From Ruminococcus sp. (lineage in GTDB: Bacteria; Bacillota; Clostridia; Oscillospirales; Ruminococcaceae), in NCBI GenBank assembly GCA_021770655.1, contig JAETQO010000023.1, positions 1-64,000 of the forward strand: a stretch of 64,000 nt of DNA. Reading direction: 5' to 3'. This document shows positions 25,282 to 35,488 of this stretch, piece by piece. Under the pieces are notes generated by a model. The model was not told where the DNA came from and did not search any database. It saw only the letters and a program-made list of their open reading frames with translations. How positions within the stretch are numbered: position 1 is the stretch's first letter; the number at the start of each line of letters is the position of its first letter. The translations under genes were made by a program, and so were the position numbers.

Positions 25282-28200
25282 ATGAATATCTTTAATGAAA
25301 TAACCGGCAGACTTCCATTTTATAAGGACATAAAAAACTGTCTGCTGAAAGGCTTTACGCCCTGCGCCGTGACAGGCGTTTCAAATATACACAAGGCTCA
25401 GACTATCCTCGGACTGAGCCGACTTGCGCCCTGCCTTGTTATATGCGACGACGAGGCCTCGGCGCTTAGAATGATAAACGACATCAACGAAATGGCAGGC
25501 GAACAAATAGCCTGCTTTTTCCCCGCCAAAGACCTGAACTTCGCATATATGGAAGGCGTTTCAAGGGAGTACGAGCATAAGCGTCTTGAGGCGCTCTCGC
25601 TTATCTCCCAAGGAAAGTGTAAGATATGCGCCGCCAGTATGGAGGCCTGCCTTCAAGGCACTATCCCGCAGACCGCGCTGAAAAATTATTCCTTTACAGT
25701 ATCCGCAGGCGGCGAGCTGAATTTAGAGGAGCTTGTGAAGAAACTCCTTGCCGGCGGCTATACGCGCACCGATCAGGTTGAGGGGCAGGCGCAGTTCGCT
25801 GTCCGAGGCTCGATCGCAGACATCTTCCCTGTTCAGGATTCGCGTCCCGTAAGAATAGAACTGTGGGGCGATGAGGTGGATTCGATCTCATATTTCGACC
25901 CCGAATCCCAGCGGCGTACCGACCCAATTGACGAGATCACTGTTTTCCCCGCCCTTGAAATAATCTTTCCGGATAAAAATGCGCTTGTCGAAAAGCTTGA
26001 AGCCCTGTCAAGATCGGTTAGGGGAAAACAGACCGACAAGATAAGAACTCATATCGCCAGAGATATTGAAACCGCGCAAAGCGGTATAACCCTTACAAAC
26101 CTTGATAAATACTACACCCTCTGCTACGATAAGATATGCACTGTTTTTGACTATTTTGACGGAGGAATATGCCTTGTTTCGGAATATTCCAACTGCATAG
26201 AAAAAGGAAAAGCCGCCCTCGCTCAGCTTTCTGAGGATATGAAGCTTTTATACGAGGACGGGATACTTTTCAAAAGGCTGGAAGGATTTTTTATTGATAC
26301 CGCTCAGGCTGAACTCAGGATAACGTCAATGAAGTCCGTTTTTCTGGACAGCTTTATGCGTTCCAACAATGGGATAAAATTCAAAAAGCTTATCAATACC
26401 GACTGCCGACAAACTGCGGCATGGGGCGGAAATATCATAAACCTGGAGGAAGAGCTGAAAACGCTCTGCCGGTCCGGTTACTGCACGGTGGTGCTTGCAG
26501 GCTCGGAAAAAACTCTGCCCATAATCGTCAAGGACCTTATCGACGCAGGGATCTCCGCTGAGATATTAAAGGACGACAGCGAGATAACGGCAGGTAAAGT
26601 ATACGTCCGCACAGGAAGTCTTTCAGGCGGCTTTGACTATCCCGACATAAAATGCGCCGCAATCACACAGATGAAAGCGATGACGGCGAAAAAGAGAAAA
26701 TCCCGTCACAAAGCAGGCGAAGAGATAAAAAGCCTTTCCGATATTCAGAAAGGCGACCTTGTGGTACATTCAATGTACGGCATAGGTAAATTTGACGGCA
26801 TAAAAAACATCGAGACAAATGGCGTGACAAAGGACTATATCACCATTAAATACGCAGGTACAGATGTGCTTTACGTCCCTGTTACACAGCTTGATCTGGT
26901 TTCACGATATATCGGACCTCGTGACGACGGTGCTGTAAAGCTGAACAAGCTGAACTCCATGGAATGGTCCAAGACCCGAAGTCGGGTAAAATCCGCAGTC
27001 AGGGATATGGCGGAGGAGCTTACAAAGCTTTACGCCCAGAGGCAGATCGCAAAGGGCTTTGCATTTTCACCCGACAACGACTGGCAGGCTGATTTCGAGG
27101 AGCGTTTCGATTATCAGGAGACCGACGACCAGTTACGCTCCATTCAGGAGATAAAAGAAGACATGGAAAAGCCTGTGCCTATGGACAGACTTCTCTGCGG
27201 CGACGTAGGCTTCGGAAAAACGGAGGTCGCTCTCCGTGCCGCATTCAAATGTATGCTTGACAGCAAGCAGGCGGCGATCCTCGTTCCTACCACCGTGCTG
27301 GCGTGGCAGCATTATCAGACAGCAATAAAACGCTTTGAGCATTTCCCCGTAAAAGTAGAACTGCTCTCACGCTTTCGCAAACCGAAGGAACAACAGCAGA
27401 TAATCAGAGAACTTAACCGAGGCACTATAGACCTTATAATCGGCACGCACCGCCTTGTACAGAAGGACGTAAAATTCAAGGATCTTGGACTTGTGATAAT
27501 TGACGAAGAACAGCGTTTCGGCGTGGCGCACAAGGAAAAATTCAAAGAAAGCTTCAAGGGAGTGGACGTTCTCACTCTTTCCGCAACGCCTATCCCGAGA
27601 ACGCTCAATATGGCGATGAGCGGCATAAGAGATATGTCCGTTATAGAAGAACCGCCTATGGACAGACATCCTGTTCAGACCTATGTGATCGAGCATAACA
27701 TGGGCGTTATCTGTCAAGCGATAAGCAAGGAACTTCGCCGGGGCGGACAGGTATATTATATCCACAACAGAGTTGAAACTATAATGATGACAGTACATCA
27801 GCTTTCGGAAGTGCTCCCCGACGCAAGGATCGCCGTCGCTCACGGACAAATGCCCGAGGCGGAGCTTTCCGAGATATGGCGCCAGCTTTGCGACAGAGAG
27901 ATCGACATTCTGGTCTGCACTACTATTATCGAAACGGGAGTTGACGTTCCCAATGTAAACACGCTTATAATCGAGGACGCCGACAGGCTCGGTCTTTCAC
28001 AGCTTTATCAGCTGAGAGGACGCGTCGGACGTTCCAACCGCAGAGCCTTCGCATATTTCACCTTCCGAAGAGGAAAGGTTCTGAGCGAAGTTGCGGCAAA
28101 GCGGCTTGATGCAATAAGAGAGTTCACTCAGTTCGGCTCAGGCTTCAGAATCGCCCTCCGCGACCTTGAGATCAGGGGCGCAGGCTCGGTGTTGAGCGGC

Positions 28201-28755
28201 AGACAGCACGGTCATATGGAGGCGGTAGGCTATGATATGTACCTGCGGCTTCTCAACGAAGCTATTGCGGAACAGAAAGGCGAGGCCCTGCCGCCGTCGC
28301 CGGAGGATTGCCTTGTGGATATTTCCATTGACGCTTACATTCCGGAAAACTACATCGAAAATCTTTCTCAGCGCATAGACTGCTACCGCAAGATAGCCTC
28401 CATAACAAATGAAGAGGATTCGCGGGACGTGCTTGACGAGCTTATCGACAGATACGGCGAACCGCCGAAAGCGGTAATGGGTCTTGTAAACGTGACACTA
28501 ACAAGGAATACAGCCTCACGTCTTGGAATCACGGAGATCACTCAGCGTGCGGACAAGGTACTGTTCTTTATTAAGTCGCCGGAAGTCGAGCAGATACAGG
28601 AGCTTTGCAGGGTTTACAAAAACAGGGTAAAATTCTTTGACGGAGCAAAGCCGTACTTTGCCGTAACCATAGAGAAGAAGCAAAAGGCTTCGGAGCTTAT
28701 GACGGAAACGGTTAAGCTTATGCAGGCTTCTCTCGGCTCACAAAAATCGGAATGA
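25282..28755 (+). CDS. mfd: Transcription-repair coupling factor
   Basis: The 1157-residue protein displaces RNA polymerase stalled at lesions and recruits UvrA. It has an N-terminal UvrB-like part, a CarD-like RNA-polymerase interaction domain (GDLVVHSMYGIGKFDGIKNI near 490), then a RecG-type translocase with Walker A GDVGFGKTE (near 640), DEEQRFG (near 740), LSATPIPRTLNMA and QLRGRVGRSNR. A C-terminal TRCF domain follows. Length is typical. It overlaps the pth transcript. Confidence 0.97.
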   Translation: MNIFNEITGRLPFYKDIKNCLLKGFTPCAVTGVSNIHKAQTILGLSRLAPCLVICDDEASALRMINDINEMAGEQIACFFPAKDLNFAYMEGVSREYEHKRLEALSLISQGKCKICAASMEACLQGTIPQTALKNYSFTVSAGGELNLEELVKKLLAGGYTRTDQVEGQAQFAVRGSIADIFPVQDSRPVRIELWGDEVDSISYFDPESQRRTDPIDEITVFPALEIIFPDKNALVEKLEALSRSVRGKQTDKIRTHIARDIETAQSGITLTNLDKYYTLCYDKICTVFDYFDGGICLVSEYSNCIEKGKAALAQLSEDMKLLYEDGILFKRLEGFFIDTAQAELRITSMKSVFLDSFMRSNNGIKFKKLINTDCRQTAAWGGNIINLEEELKTLCRSGYCTVVLAGSEKTLPIIVKDLIDAGISAEILKDDSEITAGKVYVRTGSLSGGFDYPDIKCAAITQMKAMTAKKRKSRHKAGEEIKSLSDIQKGDLVVHSMYGIGKFDGIKNIETNGVTKDYITIKYAGTDVLYVPVTQLDLVSRYIGPRDDGAVKLNKLNSMEWSKTRSRVKSAVRDMAEELTKLYAQRQIAKGFAFSPDNDWQADFEERFDYQETDDQLRSIQEIKEDMEKPVPMDRLLCGDVGFGKTEVALRAAFKCMLDSKQAAILVPTTVLAWQHYQTAIKRFEHFPVKVELLSRFRKPKEQQQIIRELNRGTIDLIIGTHRLVQKDVKFKDLGLVIIDEEQRFGVAHKEKFKESFKGVDVLTLSATPIPRTLNMAMSGIRDMSVIEEPPMDRHPVQTYVIEHNMGVICQAISKELRRGGQVYYIHNRVETIMMTVHQLSEVLPDARIAVAHGQMPEAELSEIWRQLCDREIDILVCTTIIETGVDVPNVNTLIIEDADRLGLSQLYQLRGRVGRSNRRAFAYFTFRRGKVLSEVAAKRLDAIREFTQFGSGFRIALRDLEIRGAGSVLSGRQHGHMEAVGYDMYLRLLNEAIAEQKGEALPPSPEDCLVDISIDAYIPENYIENLSQRIDCYRKIASITNEEDSRDVLDELIDRYGEPPKAVMGLVNVTLTRNTASRLGITEITQRADKVLFFIKSPEVEQIQELCRVYKNRVKFFDGAKPYFAVTIEKKQKASELMTETVKLMQASLGSQKSE

Positions 28756-28815
28756 CCGACAACGAACTATAGCAACTAACAGCAATAACCGGTCGATACC
28801 CGCAATCGACCTTTC

Positions 28816-28852
28816 AGGCAACACCTACGAACTTTTGTGCAGGGTGCTGCCT
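28816..28852 (+). terminator. Hairpin after mfd
   Basis: AGGCAACACC and GGTGCTGCCT pair across a 17-base loop, followed by TTATTATTT. The sequence resembles the ends of the TTAAGG dispersed element, so it may be a repeat remnant that doubles as a terminator. Confidence 0.55.
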
Positions 28853-29005
28853 TTATTATTTCCGCCCACTTTCAATATCTTATATTACAAAAATACAGGC
28901 TCAAATTTGTATGATATGACAAATCTGAAAATTTTATTTTTCCTCTGCAACATTAGAACGCTTTTTTTACACTAATATTATGACGGACGTTAGGGGTGAT
29001 GAATT

Positions 29006-29527
29006 TTGGATAAAAGGGAAAAGAAAAGGCTCGTTGAAAAAGCCGTTCAGGGGGATACGGAATCATTTTCCAAGCTGTACGGCGAAATTTACAAGGAGCT
29101 TTACTATTACGCTCTCGCCAATCTGCAGAACAGCGAGGACGCCGCCGACGCAGTACAGGACGCTGTGCTGGACGGTTTCATTGGCCTTTCCTCACTCAAA
29201 AAAAGCGAGGCCTTTGAAAGCTGGATGTTCAAAATTCTTGTCGCCAAAATCAAACAGAAACAAAAAGAATACGCCCAGCGGAATTCCAGCCTTGACTATA
29301 TTAATGAAAGCGACGCGATAATCAAGGAGAATACCGATTTTGAGCGGTGCGAGATCTTAGAAGAGTTTGCAAATCTAAGCGAAGCGGAACGCTTGTGTAT
29401 AACGCTTCACTATATTGCAGGCTACAAAGGCGAGGAAATTGTGGAGATAACAGGTATTAAAAACTCAACCGTTCGTTCCCATATATCCAGAGGAAAATCT
29501 AAAATGAGGAACAGGCTGAAGCTGTAA
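29006..29527 (+). CDS. ECF-type RNA polymerase sigma factor
   Basis: The TTG start at 29006 follows AGGGGTGATG. The 173-residue protein has sigma region 2 (FSKLYGEIYKELYYYALANL, EDAADAVQDAVLDGF) and region 4 (LSEAERLCITLHYIAGYKGE, NSTVRSHISRGKSKMR). It is followed after 13 bases by a membrane protein whose short cytoplasmic N-terminus could act as anti-sigma. The signal is unknown. Confidence 0.9.
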   Translation: MDKREKKRLVEKAVQGDTESFSKLYGEIYKELYYYALANLQNSEDAADAVQDAVLDGFIGLSSLKKSEAFESWMFKILVAKIKQKQKEYAQRNSSLDYINESDAIIKENTDFERCEILEEFANLSEAERLCITLHYIAGYKGEEIVEITGIKNSTVRSHISRGKSKMRNRLKL

Positions 29528-29540
29528 AGGAGGTGACATA

Positions 29541-31970
29541 ATGAGAAAGCAAGCAAAATTCATAAAGAAAATGGAAGAGAACAACAAAATTCCTGATAAG
29601 CTTATGCCGAAAAAAATAAAGGATATGCTCGATGAGGCGGGTTTTGCCAAGCCCATAATCACGGACGGCGACGCCCCGGAGATCAGACTCAACGGAGGAC
29701 GCACCAATGCTTTGCGGTGTCTTGCGGTAGTGGCTGTTTTCGTCCTGGTGGTGGGAGGATTTGCTTTTCTGAAGCTTAACGGAGATAATCAGGTAAAGGA
29801 ATATCCCGACGCCCCCAAGTCACAGTCTGCGGATACCTCTCAGCTTGACGGACTCAGAGGCACGACCTACAAGGGCATATTCAACTTCCTGAAGAAAAAT
29901 AAAAATAACAAGGAAGTCCTTATTGTAGACAACAGATATATATATGAGAATATGTTCGATGAATTTGTCGACGATTACATCACTAACAGTTATCAGTCGC
30001 AGTACAAAAGTGCTTTGACAGCCAATCAGATAGTATGCAATCCCAATGAACTGAACATAACTCAGGAGGGAGTAAACGTTACTCCGCAGAATTATTATGA
30101 CGAAAGCTCGACGTTTTTAAATTCGGGAGACGTATATTTCTACGTTTCCGAAAAGGGGCTTACAGCTTACAGAATGAAGAACGGCAAGATAGAAACGCTG
30201 AAAAACGACTTTTTTGAAGACACGTTTCTGAAAAAAGAGCTTGTGGACATTGAAAAGTTTCAAAAATTCGGCTGTAAATTCATGCCTAGCGTGACCGCGA
30301 TGTATCTTGACGGAAATGAACTGAACGTCTTTTTCGATTTTTACTTACCCACCGATCATGACGATCATAGCATTGACGTTGATTACTGCGGTATGTGCTC
30401 GTTCGATATAAGCGACCCCGAAAACATCAGGCTTATCAGCGAATATGAACAGCCGGGAACGCTGGAGGCAATCAGAAAAGTAAACGGAAAATACTTCATT
30501 ATGTCACGTTATACCGAGGCATCTCAGTTCATAGACAGCGACAGCCGGTTCGATGAAGAAAACCTTGACTTTATTCCCGCACGCTATATCAACGGAGATA
30601 AACAGCTTTTTGAAGAGCAGGAAATGTACATTGCGGCGCTGGAGAGAACTCCGTCTCTGATACTCCTTTCGTCCTTTGACGGAGAAAATCAGTGCTCGTA
30701 TATGACCTCCAAGCTTATAGCGTGCGGACAAAGCAAGGTCTGCATGGGAACGGACAACATATATCTCATCAGAGATATGTCCGATTTTTCGGAAAACGCC
30801 AACAGCATGAAAACTCTCATTATAAAGATAAGCTACGGCGACGGAGAGCTTGAGCTGACAAAGTCAAACACTGTAGCCGTCAGCCTTCTTAACAGTTATA
30901 CTGTACAGGGAGAAGAATATAACGGCAACCTGACTGTTTTTTCAAGACTGTATTGCACTTACCCGGATGAGGATAACGAAAGCACAGACGGTATCGGCAC
31001 AGGGATAAGCGGCCGCATTATGGTCTTTGATCCTGAACTGGAACTGATAGGCGATAAATCTGTAGAATATGATATTGCGGACGAAACTGTGAATATTTCA
31101 GGTGCGGTTTATCACAACAGAATCTATGTTTTCGATAATTATCTCTATTTGACGGAAAAAGAAACATATTCTGATGAAAATCCGATTCAGTTCAGGACGG
31201 CTTATGATCTTTCCGACCCGGAGAACATTGTAGAGACGGCGCTGAAAGACGTCGTGGCTACTCAGTCGGATAATGCGGATTTTATCGGAGACACACAGAT
31301 CTCAACGGCAACGGCCGCCGATCCGAAAACAAATAAGTATCAATGCGAGTTAAGACTCCGGGATAAAACAAAAACGCAGACTCTGAAAACATATTATATT
31401 AGCGGCGAAAACAATGAAATAACGCTGTACACTCCCACCTACTCGGACATCAGCAAGTATGTTATGTGCAAATGCAACAGCGAAAATTATAAAGATGAGA
31501 AGAGCGGATATGACGTAAACAGTACTACGTATATAGACGGAGGCGAATATGGGGAAAACAAGTATCTTATAGACAAGGAGAACGGTATTGTAGGGGTTAT
31601 TATTTTGACGTCCAAGGAGTACGGAGGCTGGACCTCGGTCGAAGGCGAAGATTGGGAACAATTCGACCCCGAATATGCCGTAAACACCACGGAACTCCTG
31701 CTGATGAAATATGACAGGGAGAAAAGGACGTTCAGCGATCTGGGTTCTGCCAAGCTTTTTGAAAGCACGTCATATTATCAGTCCTATTACGACAATCATC
31801 AGGCGGAGGAAGATATTGACGCCGTATACGAAGGGGAAGAATATTACAAACGTTCATTTGCAAAGGACGGATATATATACGTCATCACGAACAAAAGAAT
31901 AATATCCTACTCATACGATGACCTTTCAAAGGCGGCCGGCGAAATAATATTTACAAAAACCGACGAATAA
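29541..31970 (+). CDS. Membrane-anchored beta-propeller protein, putative anti-sigma
   Basis: The 809-residue protein has a cytoplasmic N-terminus of about 55 residues, one membrane helix (CLAVVAVFVLVVGGFAFLKL), and a large extracellular beta-propeller domain (motifs such as GDVYFYVSEKGLTAYR, LDGNELNVFF, VFDNYLYLTEKE) of the Beta_propel/DUF type. The first 55 residues (KKIKDMLDEAGFAKPI) could hold the sigma factor, a layout known in Clostridia. A GGAGGTGACATA ribosome binding site precedes the ATG. The gene is coupled to the sigma gene. Confidence 0.8.
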   Translation: MRKQAKFIKKMEENNKIPDKLMPKKIKDMLDEAGFAKPIITDGDAPEIRLNGGRTNALRCLAVVAVFVLVVGGFAFLKLNGDNQVKEYPDAPKSQSADTSQLDGLRGTTYKGIFNFLKKNKNNKEVLIVDNRYIYENMFDEFVDDYITNSYQSQYKSALTANQIVCNPNELNITQEGVNVTPQNYYDESSTFLNSGDVYFYVSEKGLTAYRMKNGKIETLKNDFFEDTFLKKELVDIEKFQKFGCKFMPSVTAMYLDGNELNVFFDFYLPTDHDDHSIDVDYCGMCSFDISDPENIRLISEYEQPGTLEAIRKVNGKYFIMSRYTEASQFIDSDSRFDEENLDFIPARYINGDKQLFEEQEMYIAALERTPSLILLSSFDGENQCSYMTSKLIACGQSKVCMGTDNIYLIRDMSDFSENANSMKTLIIKISYGDGELELTKSNTVAVSLLNSYTVQGEEYNGNLTVFSRLYCTYPDEDNESTDGIGTGISGRIMVFDPELELIGDKSVEYDIADETVNISGAVYHNRIYVFDNYLYLTEKETYSDENPIQFRTAYDLSDPENIVETALKDVVATQSDNADFIGDTQISTATAADPKTNKYQCELRLRDKTKTQTLKTYYISGENNEITLYTPTYSDISKYVMCKCNSENYKDEKSGYDVNSTTYIDGGEYGENKYLIDKENGIVGVIILTSKEYGGWTSVEGEDWEQFDPEYAVNTTELLLMKYDREKRTFSDLGSAKLFESTSYYQSYYDNHQAEEDIDAVYEGEEYYKRSFAKDGYIYVITNKRIISYSYDDLSKAAGEIIFTKTDE

Positions 31971-31982
31971 TGAATGTTTTGA

Positions 31983-32013
31983 ATCCCCGACGGACAGTCG
32001 GGGGTTCTTTTTG
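31983..32013 (+). terminator. Intrinsic terminator
   Basis: CCCCGAC/GTCGGGG stem with a 5-base loop followed by GTTCTTTTTG closes the sigma operon. Confidence 0.85.
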
Positions 32014-32176
32014 TTTGTATTTTTCATTGACAGACTTTAAGAATGTTAACAGTACGATAACCAATTGCATATTCTTTTGTGATATAATAAAAAGAATGTT
32101 ACGGATCAGTTTGCTAATGACTTTCAGAAATGAAAAATACAAACGATCCTGCCTAACAATTTTCAGGAGGGGTATT

Positions 32177-33520
32177 ATGGAAAAAGAAAAATCGGCTGGC
32201 TTTTCAAGCCGTATAGGATTTATTCTTGCCGCGGCAGGCTCTGCGGTAGGACTGGGAAATCTTTGGAGGTTTCCTTATCTGGCAGCCAAATACGGCGGAG
32301 GAATTTTTCTGCTGGTATACATCATTCTTGCGATAACCTTTGGTTTCACACTTATGATCACTGAAATAGCTATCGGCCGAAAGACGGGAAAGAGCTGTAT
32401 CGAGGCATTCGGAGTATTTAACAAAAAATGCTCGTTTATAGGCTATATAGCCGCGCTTGTACCGATAATCATTTTCCCGTATTACTGCGTTATCGGAGGC
32501 TGGGTAACAAAATTCGTGACGCTCTTCGCTACGGGCAATGGACGGCAGGCAGCGGCGGACAGCTACTTCGGCGGTTTTATAAGCAAAGCGGGAGAACCGC
32601 TTATCTTCCTTGCGATTTTTATCGCTATAACCGCTGTCATTATTATGATGGGCGTTCAGAACGGAATCGAAAAGGTGAGCAAGGTGCTTATGCCGGTGCT
32701 TGCAATAATGACCGTGGGAATCGCTGTCTACACTCTTACACTTCCGGGCGCCCTCGACGGATTTGTTTATTATGTCAAGCCGAACTTTGAACTGTTTTCG
32801 ATAAAAACCGTTGTTGCGGCAATGGGACAGCTGTTCTACTCAATGTCGCTGGCAATGGGAATTATGATAACCTACGGTTCATATATGAACAAAAAAGACG
32901 ACCTTGAAAGATCGGTAAGACACATCGAGATATTCGACACTGCTATTGCGTTTATGGCAGGCGTTATGATAATCCCTGCGGTCTTTGCCTTTTCAAACGG
33001 TGATACAAGCAAGCTTCAGCAGGGCCCGACCCTTATGTTCGTTACTCTGCCAAAGGTATTTGACTCTATGGCAGGCGGGCAGATAGTCGGCGCGGTTTTC
33101 TTCATTCTGGTATTCTTCGCCGCTCTTACCTCAGCGGTATCCCTTATGGAGACAATACTCTCGGTAATGCAGGATAAGCTTCACATCAATAGGATTCCGG
33201 GTTGTCTTATAATTCTCGGTCTTGCTTTCCTCATTGCGATACCTTCGTCGCTGGGCTTCGGAATTTGGAGCGGAGTCATTCTTCTGGGAAGAGATTTTCT
33301 TGATTTCTTCGACTTCATCAGCAACAACATTCTTATGCCTATCGTGGGCTTCCTCACCTGTATTTTCGTGGGATATATCGTTAAGCCCAAGGCTATCGAA
33401 GATGAGGTCGAAAGCTCGGGAAAATTCAAGAGCGCGACTATGTACAGGGTAATGGTAAAATATGTTGCGCCTGCATTCCTGCTGATAATTCTTATTTCTT
33501 CTATCGTAGGCTACGTCTGA
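32177..33520 (+). CDS. Sodium-dependent transporter, SNF (NSS) family
   Basis: The start at 32177 (MEKEKSAGFSSRIGFILAAA) follows CAGGAGGGG. The 447-residue protein has about 11 membrane helices with the hallmark GSAVGLGNLWRFPYLAAKYG in helix 1, which forms the Na+ and substrate site, and later GQLFYSMSLAMGIMITYGSY. It would import an amino acid or similar solute with sodium. A TGATATAAT extended -10 lies near 32079-32087. The gene stands alone. Confidence 0.93.
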   Translation: MEKEKSAGFSSRIGFILAAAGSAVGLGNLWRFPYLAAKYGGGIFLLVYIILAITFGFTLMITEIAIGRKTGKSCIEAFGVFNKKCSFIGYIAALVPIIIFPYYCVIGGWVTKFVTLFATGNGRQAAADSYFGGFISKAGEPLIFLAIFIAITAVIIMMGVQNGIEKVSKVLMPVLAIMTVGIAVYTLTLPGALDGFVYYVKPNFELFSIKTVVAAMGQLFYSMSLAMGIMITYGSYMNKKDDLERSVRHIEIFDTAIAFMAGVMIIPAVFAFSNGDTSKLQQGPTLMFVTLPKVFDSMAGGQIVGAVFFILVFFAALTSAVSLMETILSVMQDKLHINRIPGCLIILGLAFLIAIPSSLGFGIWSGVILLGRDFLDFFDFISNNILMPIVGFLTCIFVGYIVKPKAIEDEVESSGKFKSATMYRVMVKYVAPAFLLIILISSIVGYV

Positions 33521-33545
33521 TCCTACAGAACACTAAACCGACAAC

Positions 33546-33590
33546 AAATCCCGAATATGCGAAAAACTCGCTTATCCGGGATTTTTTTAT
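33546..33590. terminator. Bidirectional terminator
   Basis: AAATCCCG-ATA and TAT-CGGGATTTTTTT form a stem serving the transporter gene on the plus strand and the histidine kinase gene on the minus strand. Confidence 0.8.
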
Positions 33591-33601
33591 GTATATTTTC
33601 T

Positions 33602-34672
33602 TTATTCTTCGTCCGGCAGAGTGACTATAAAATGAGTTCCCATACCGTACTGGGATTCCACTCTTATAGTACCGCTGCATAGCTCCACTATTCTTTTGAC
33701 AAGGGGCAGACCAAGGCCGTTGCCCTCGGAGGAATGGGCGCTGTCGCCCTGATAGAATTTCTCAAAGATGTGATGTATCACGTCCTGGCTCATACCGATT
33801 CCTCGGTCTGTTATTTCTGCCCGTATCTGTCCGTCCTGTTTATGCAGGGCGATCTTTACCGTGCTGCCCTCGGGAGAAAACTTAACGGCGTTCCCTATAA
33901 TATTCACCCACACCTGCGAAAGCATTTCAGCATTTGTGACATAACGTATTTCCTCCATATCGATATCGAAATCGATATTCTTTGAAGTCCACTGTTTTTC
34001 AAGGAGCAGTATACAGCTTCTTATCTGCTCGTCCAGAGAAAACTCGGACTTGTCGGTGATTATCTGCTGGTTTTCAAATTTTGTGAGCATAAGTATATTT
34101 GAAGAAAGATTGGTAAGCCGTTTTGACTCATCGATTATTATATCTATGTACTCCTGCTTTTTTTCAGGGGAAAGGTTATCCTTTTTAAGCTGTTTGGCAA
34201 ATCCCTGAATTGAAACTATAGGCGTTTTGAATTCGTGGGAAAAGCTGTTTATAAAATCCTCACGGAACATTTCTATTCCACTCAGCTCCTCCGACATTTT
34301 ATTGTAGCTGTCAACAAGATCGTTGACCTCGCTGTGGAAGTCGCTGTTCTTTACTCTTACCGAAAAATCGCCTTTTTCTATCCTCTGCATAGCCTTTATG
34401 ACTTGACGGACGGGTTTTACTATCTTGCTCGCCACGGCTGCGGATATGCAGGTGCCGAGTATCACGCTTACTATCAGTCCTGCAATAAGCACCACAAAGG
34501 GCATTTGCAAAGGCGTTATAAAGTGGCACAGCTTTCTTAAAACAAACATAATAAAGCCTGTTAGCAGGCCTGCCCAAAGCATTATCATAAACACTGCGAA
34601 AACCACCGCCGCGTTCATTGAATAATACCTGCGCCACTTATTCATCTTCACTCGGCTCTTATTATTTTTCAT
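33602..34672 (-). CDS. Sensor histidine kinase
   Basis: The 356-residue protein has two N-terminal membrane helices with only a short outside loop, a HAMP domain (KPVRQVIKAMQRIEKGDFSV), a HisKA domain with the phospho-acceptor in FSHEFKTPIVSIQGFAKQLK, and HATPase boxes NIIGNAVKFSPEG, DRGIGM and GNGLGLPLVKRI. The tiny sensor region suggests intramembrane sensing. It overlaps the regulator gene by 11 bases and has its own GGAGG site. Confidence 0.93.
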   Translation of the reverse strand: MKNNKSRVKMNKWRRYYSMNAAVVFAVFMIMLWAGLLTGFIMFVLRKLCHFITPLQMPFVVLIAGLIVSVILGTCISAAVASKIVKPVRQVIKAMQRIEKGDFSVRVKNSDFHSEVNDLVDSYNKMSEELSGIEMFREDFINSFSHEFKTPIVSIQGFAKQLKKDNLSPEKKQEYIDIIIDESKRLTNLSSNILMLTKFENQQIITDKSEFSLDEQIRSCILLLEKQWTSKNIDFDIDMEEIRYVTNAEMLSQVWVNIIGNAVKFSPEGSTVKIALHKQDGQIRAEITDRGIGMSQDVIHHIFEKFYQGDSAHSSEGNGLGLPLVKRIVELCSGTIRVESQYGMGTHFIVTLPDEE

Positions 34673-35354
34673 TGTTTTCCTCCGATGTCTTTGAAGCCTT
34701 ATACCCCAGACCGCGCACTGTTACTATCTCAAAATCGTTTATCCCTTTAAGATGATCTCTGATACGGTTTATATGTACGTCCACCGTTCTTTCATCGGTA
34801 TCGGAGGTCATATCCCACAGTTCGTCCATAAGCTGGCGGCGGGTAAATATTTTGTTGGGATAGGACAGCAGTTTATAAAGAAGCATGAACTCTTTCGGCG
34901 GCAGTTCCCTTTCTTCACCGCCGTTTTTTATGGTAAGGGAATCATAGTCAAGCGTTGTACCGCCTACGGTTATCTTATGCTCGCTCACTATTTTTGAACG
35001 GCGAAGCAGAGCCTGTATACGCAATATCATTTCTTCCTCGTCCACAGGCTTGACCATATAGTCGTCTGTACCTTTGATAAACCCCTGCTTTTTATCGAAG
35101 GGAGCCTCCTTTGCCGTCACCATTAATATCGGCGTGGAAAAGCCTGCTTTTCTGATATTTTCGCAAAGCTCAAAGCCGTCCATACGGGGCATCATAATAT
35201 CCATTATGATAAGATCGCAGTGTTTTTCATCCATTATTTCAAGCGCCTCGACGCCGTCCTTTGCCTCTATGGGGATATAGCCGTTATCGCTAAGCACGTC
35301 GCAGGTAAGCCTGCGGGTATTGGCGTCGTCCTCAACCACAAGTATATGAAACAT
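34662..35354 (-). CDS. OmpR-type response regulator
   Basis: The 230-residue protein has a receiver domain (LVVEDDANTRR, phosphoacceptor Asp in LIIMDIMMPRMDG, KPVDEEEM) and a winged-helix DNA-binding domain (LPPKEFMLLYKLLSYPNKIF, DERTVDVHINRIRDHL, VRGLGYK). It pairs with the kinase just downstream. The target genes are unknown. Confidence 0.95.
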   Translation of the reverse strand: MFHILVVEDDANTRRLTCDVLSDNGYIPIEAKDGVEALEIMDEKHCDLIIMDIMMPRMDGFELCENIRKAGFSTPILMVTAKEAPFDKKQGFIKGTDDYMVKPVDEEEMILRIQALLRRSKIVSEHKITVGGTTLDYDSLTIKNGGEERELPPKEFMLLYKLLSYPNKIFTRRQLMDELWDMTSDTDERTVDVHINRIRDHLKGINDFEIVTVRGLGYKASKTSEENNEK

Positions 35355-35435
35355 AAAAACACCCTCCGAGTCAATTTGATTTAATCAGCCTTTAATTAGG
35401 ATACCACCTAATTATTAACGCAGTATTAAGGCAAC

Positions 35436-35472
35436 CAAAAAGCCGCCCGATATACGGACGGCAAAATTTTTA
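35436..35472 (-). terminator. Terminator-like hairpin downstream of nothing on plus, after yebC on minus is upstream
   Basis: On the minus strand GCCGTCC/GGGCGGC is followed by TTTTTGG. It lies just past the yebC stop (35489) and would end the yebC transcript before the two-component genes. Confidence 0.75.
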
Positions 35473-35488
35473 CGATTATAAATCAGCT

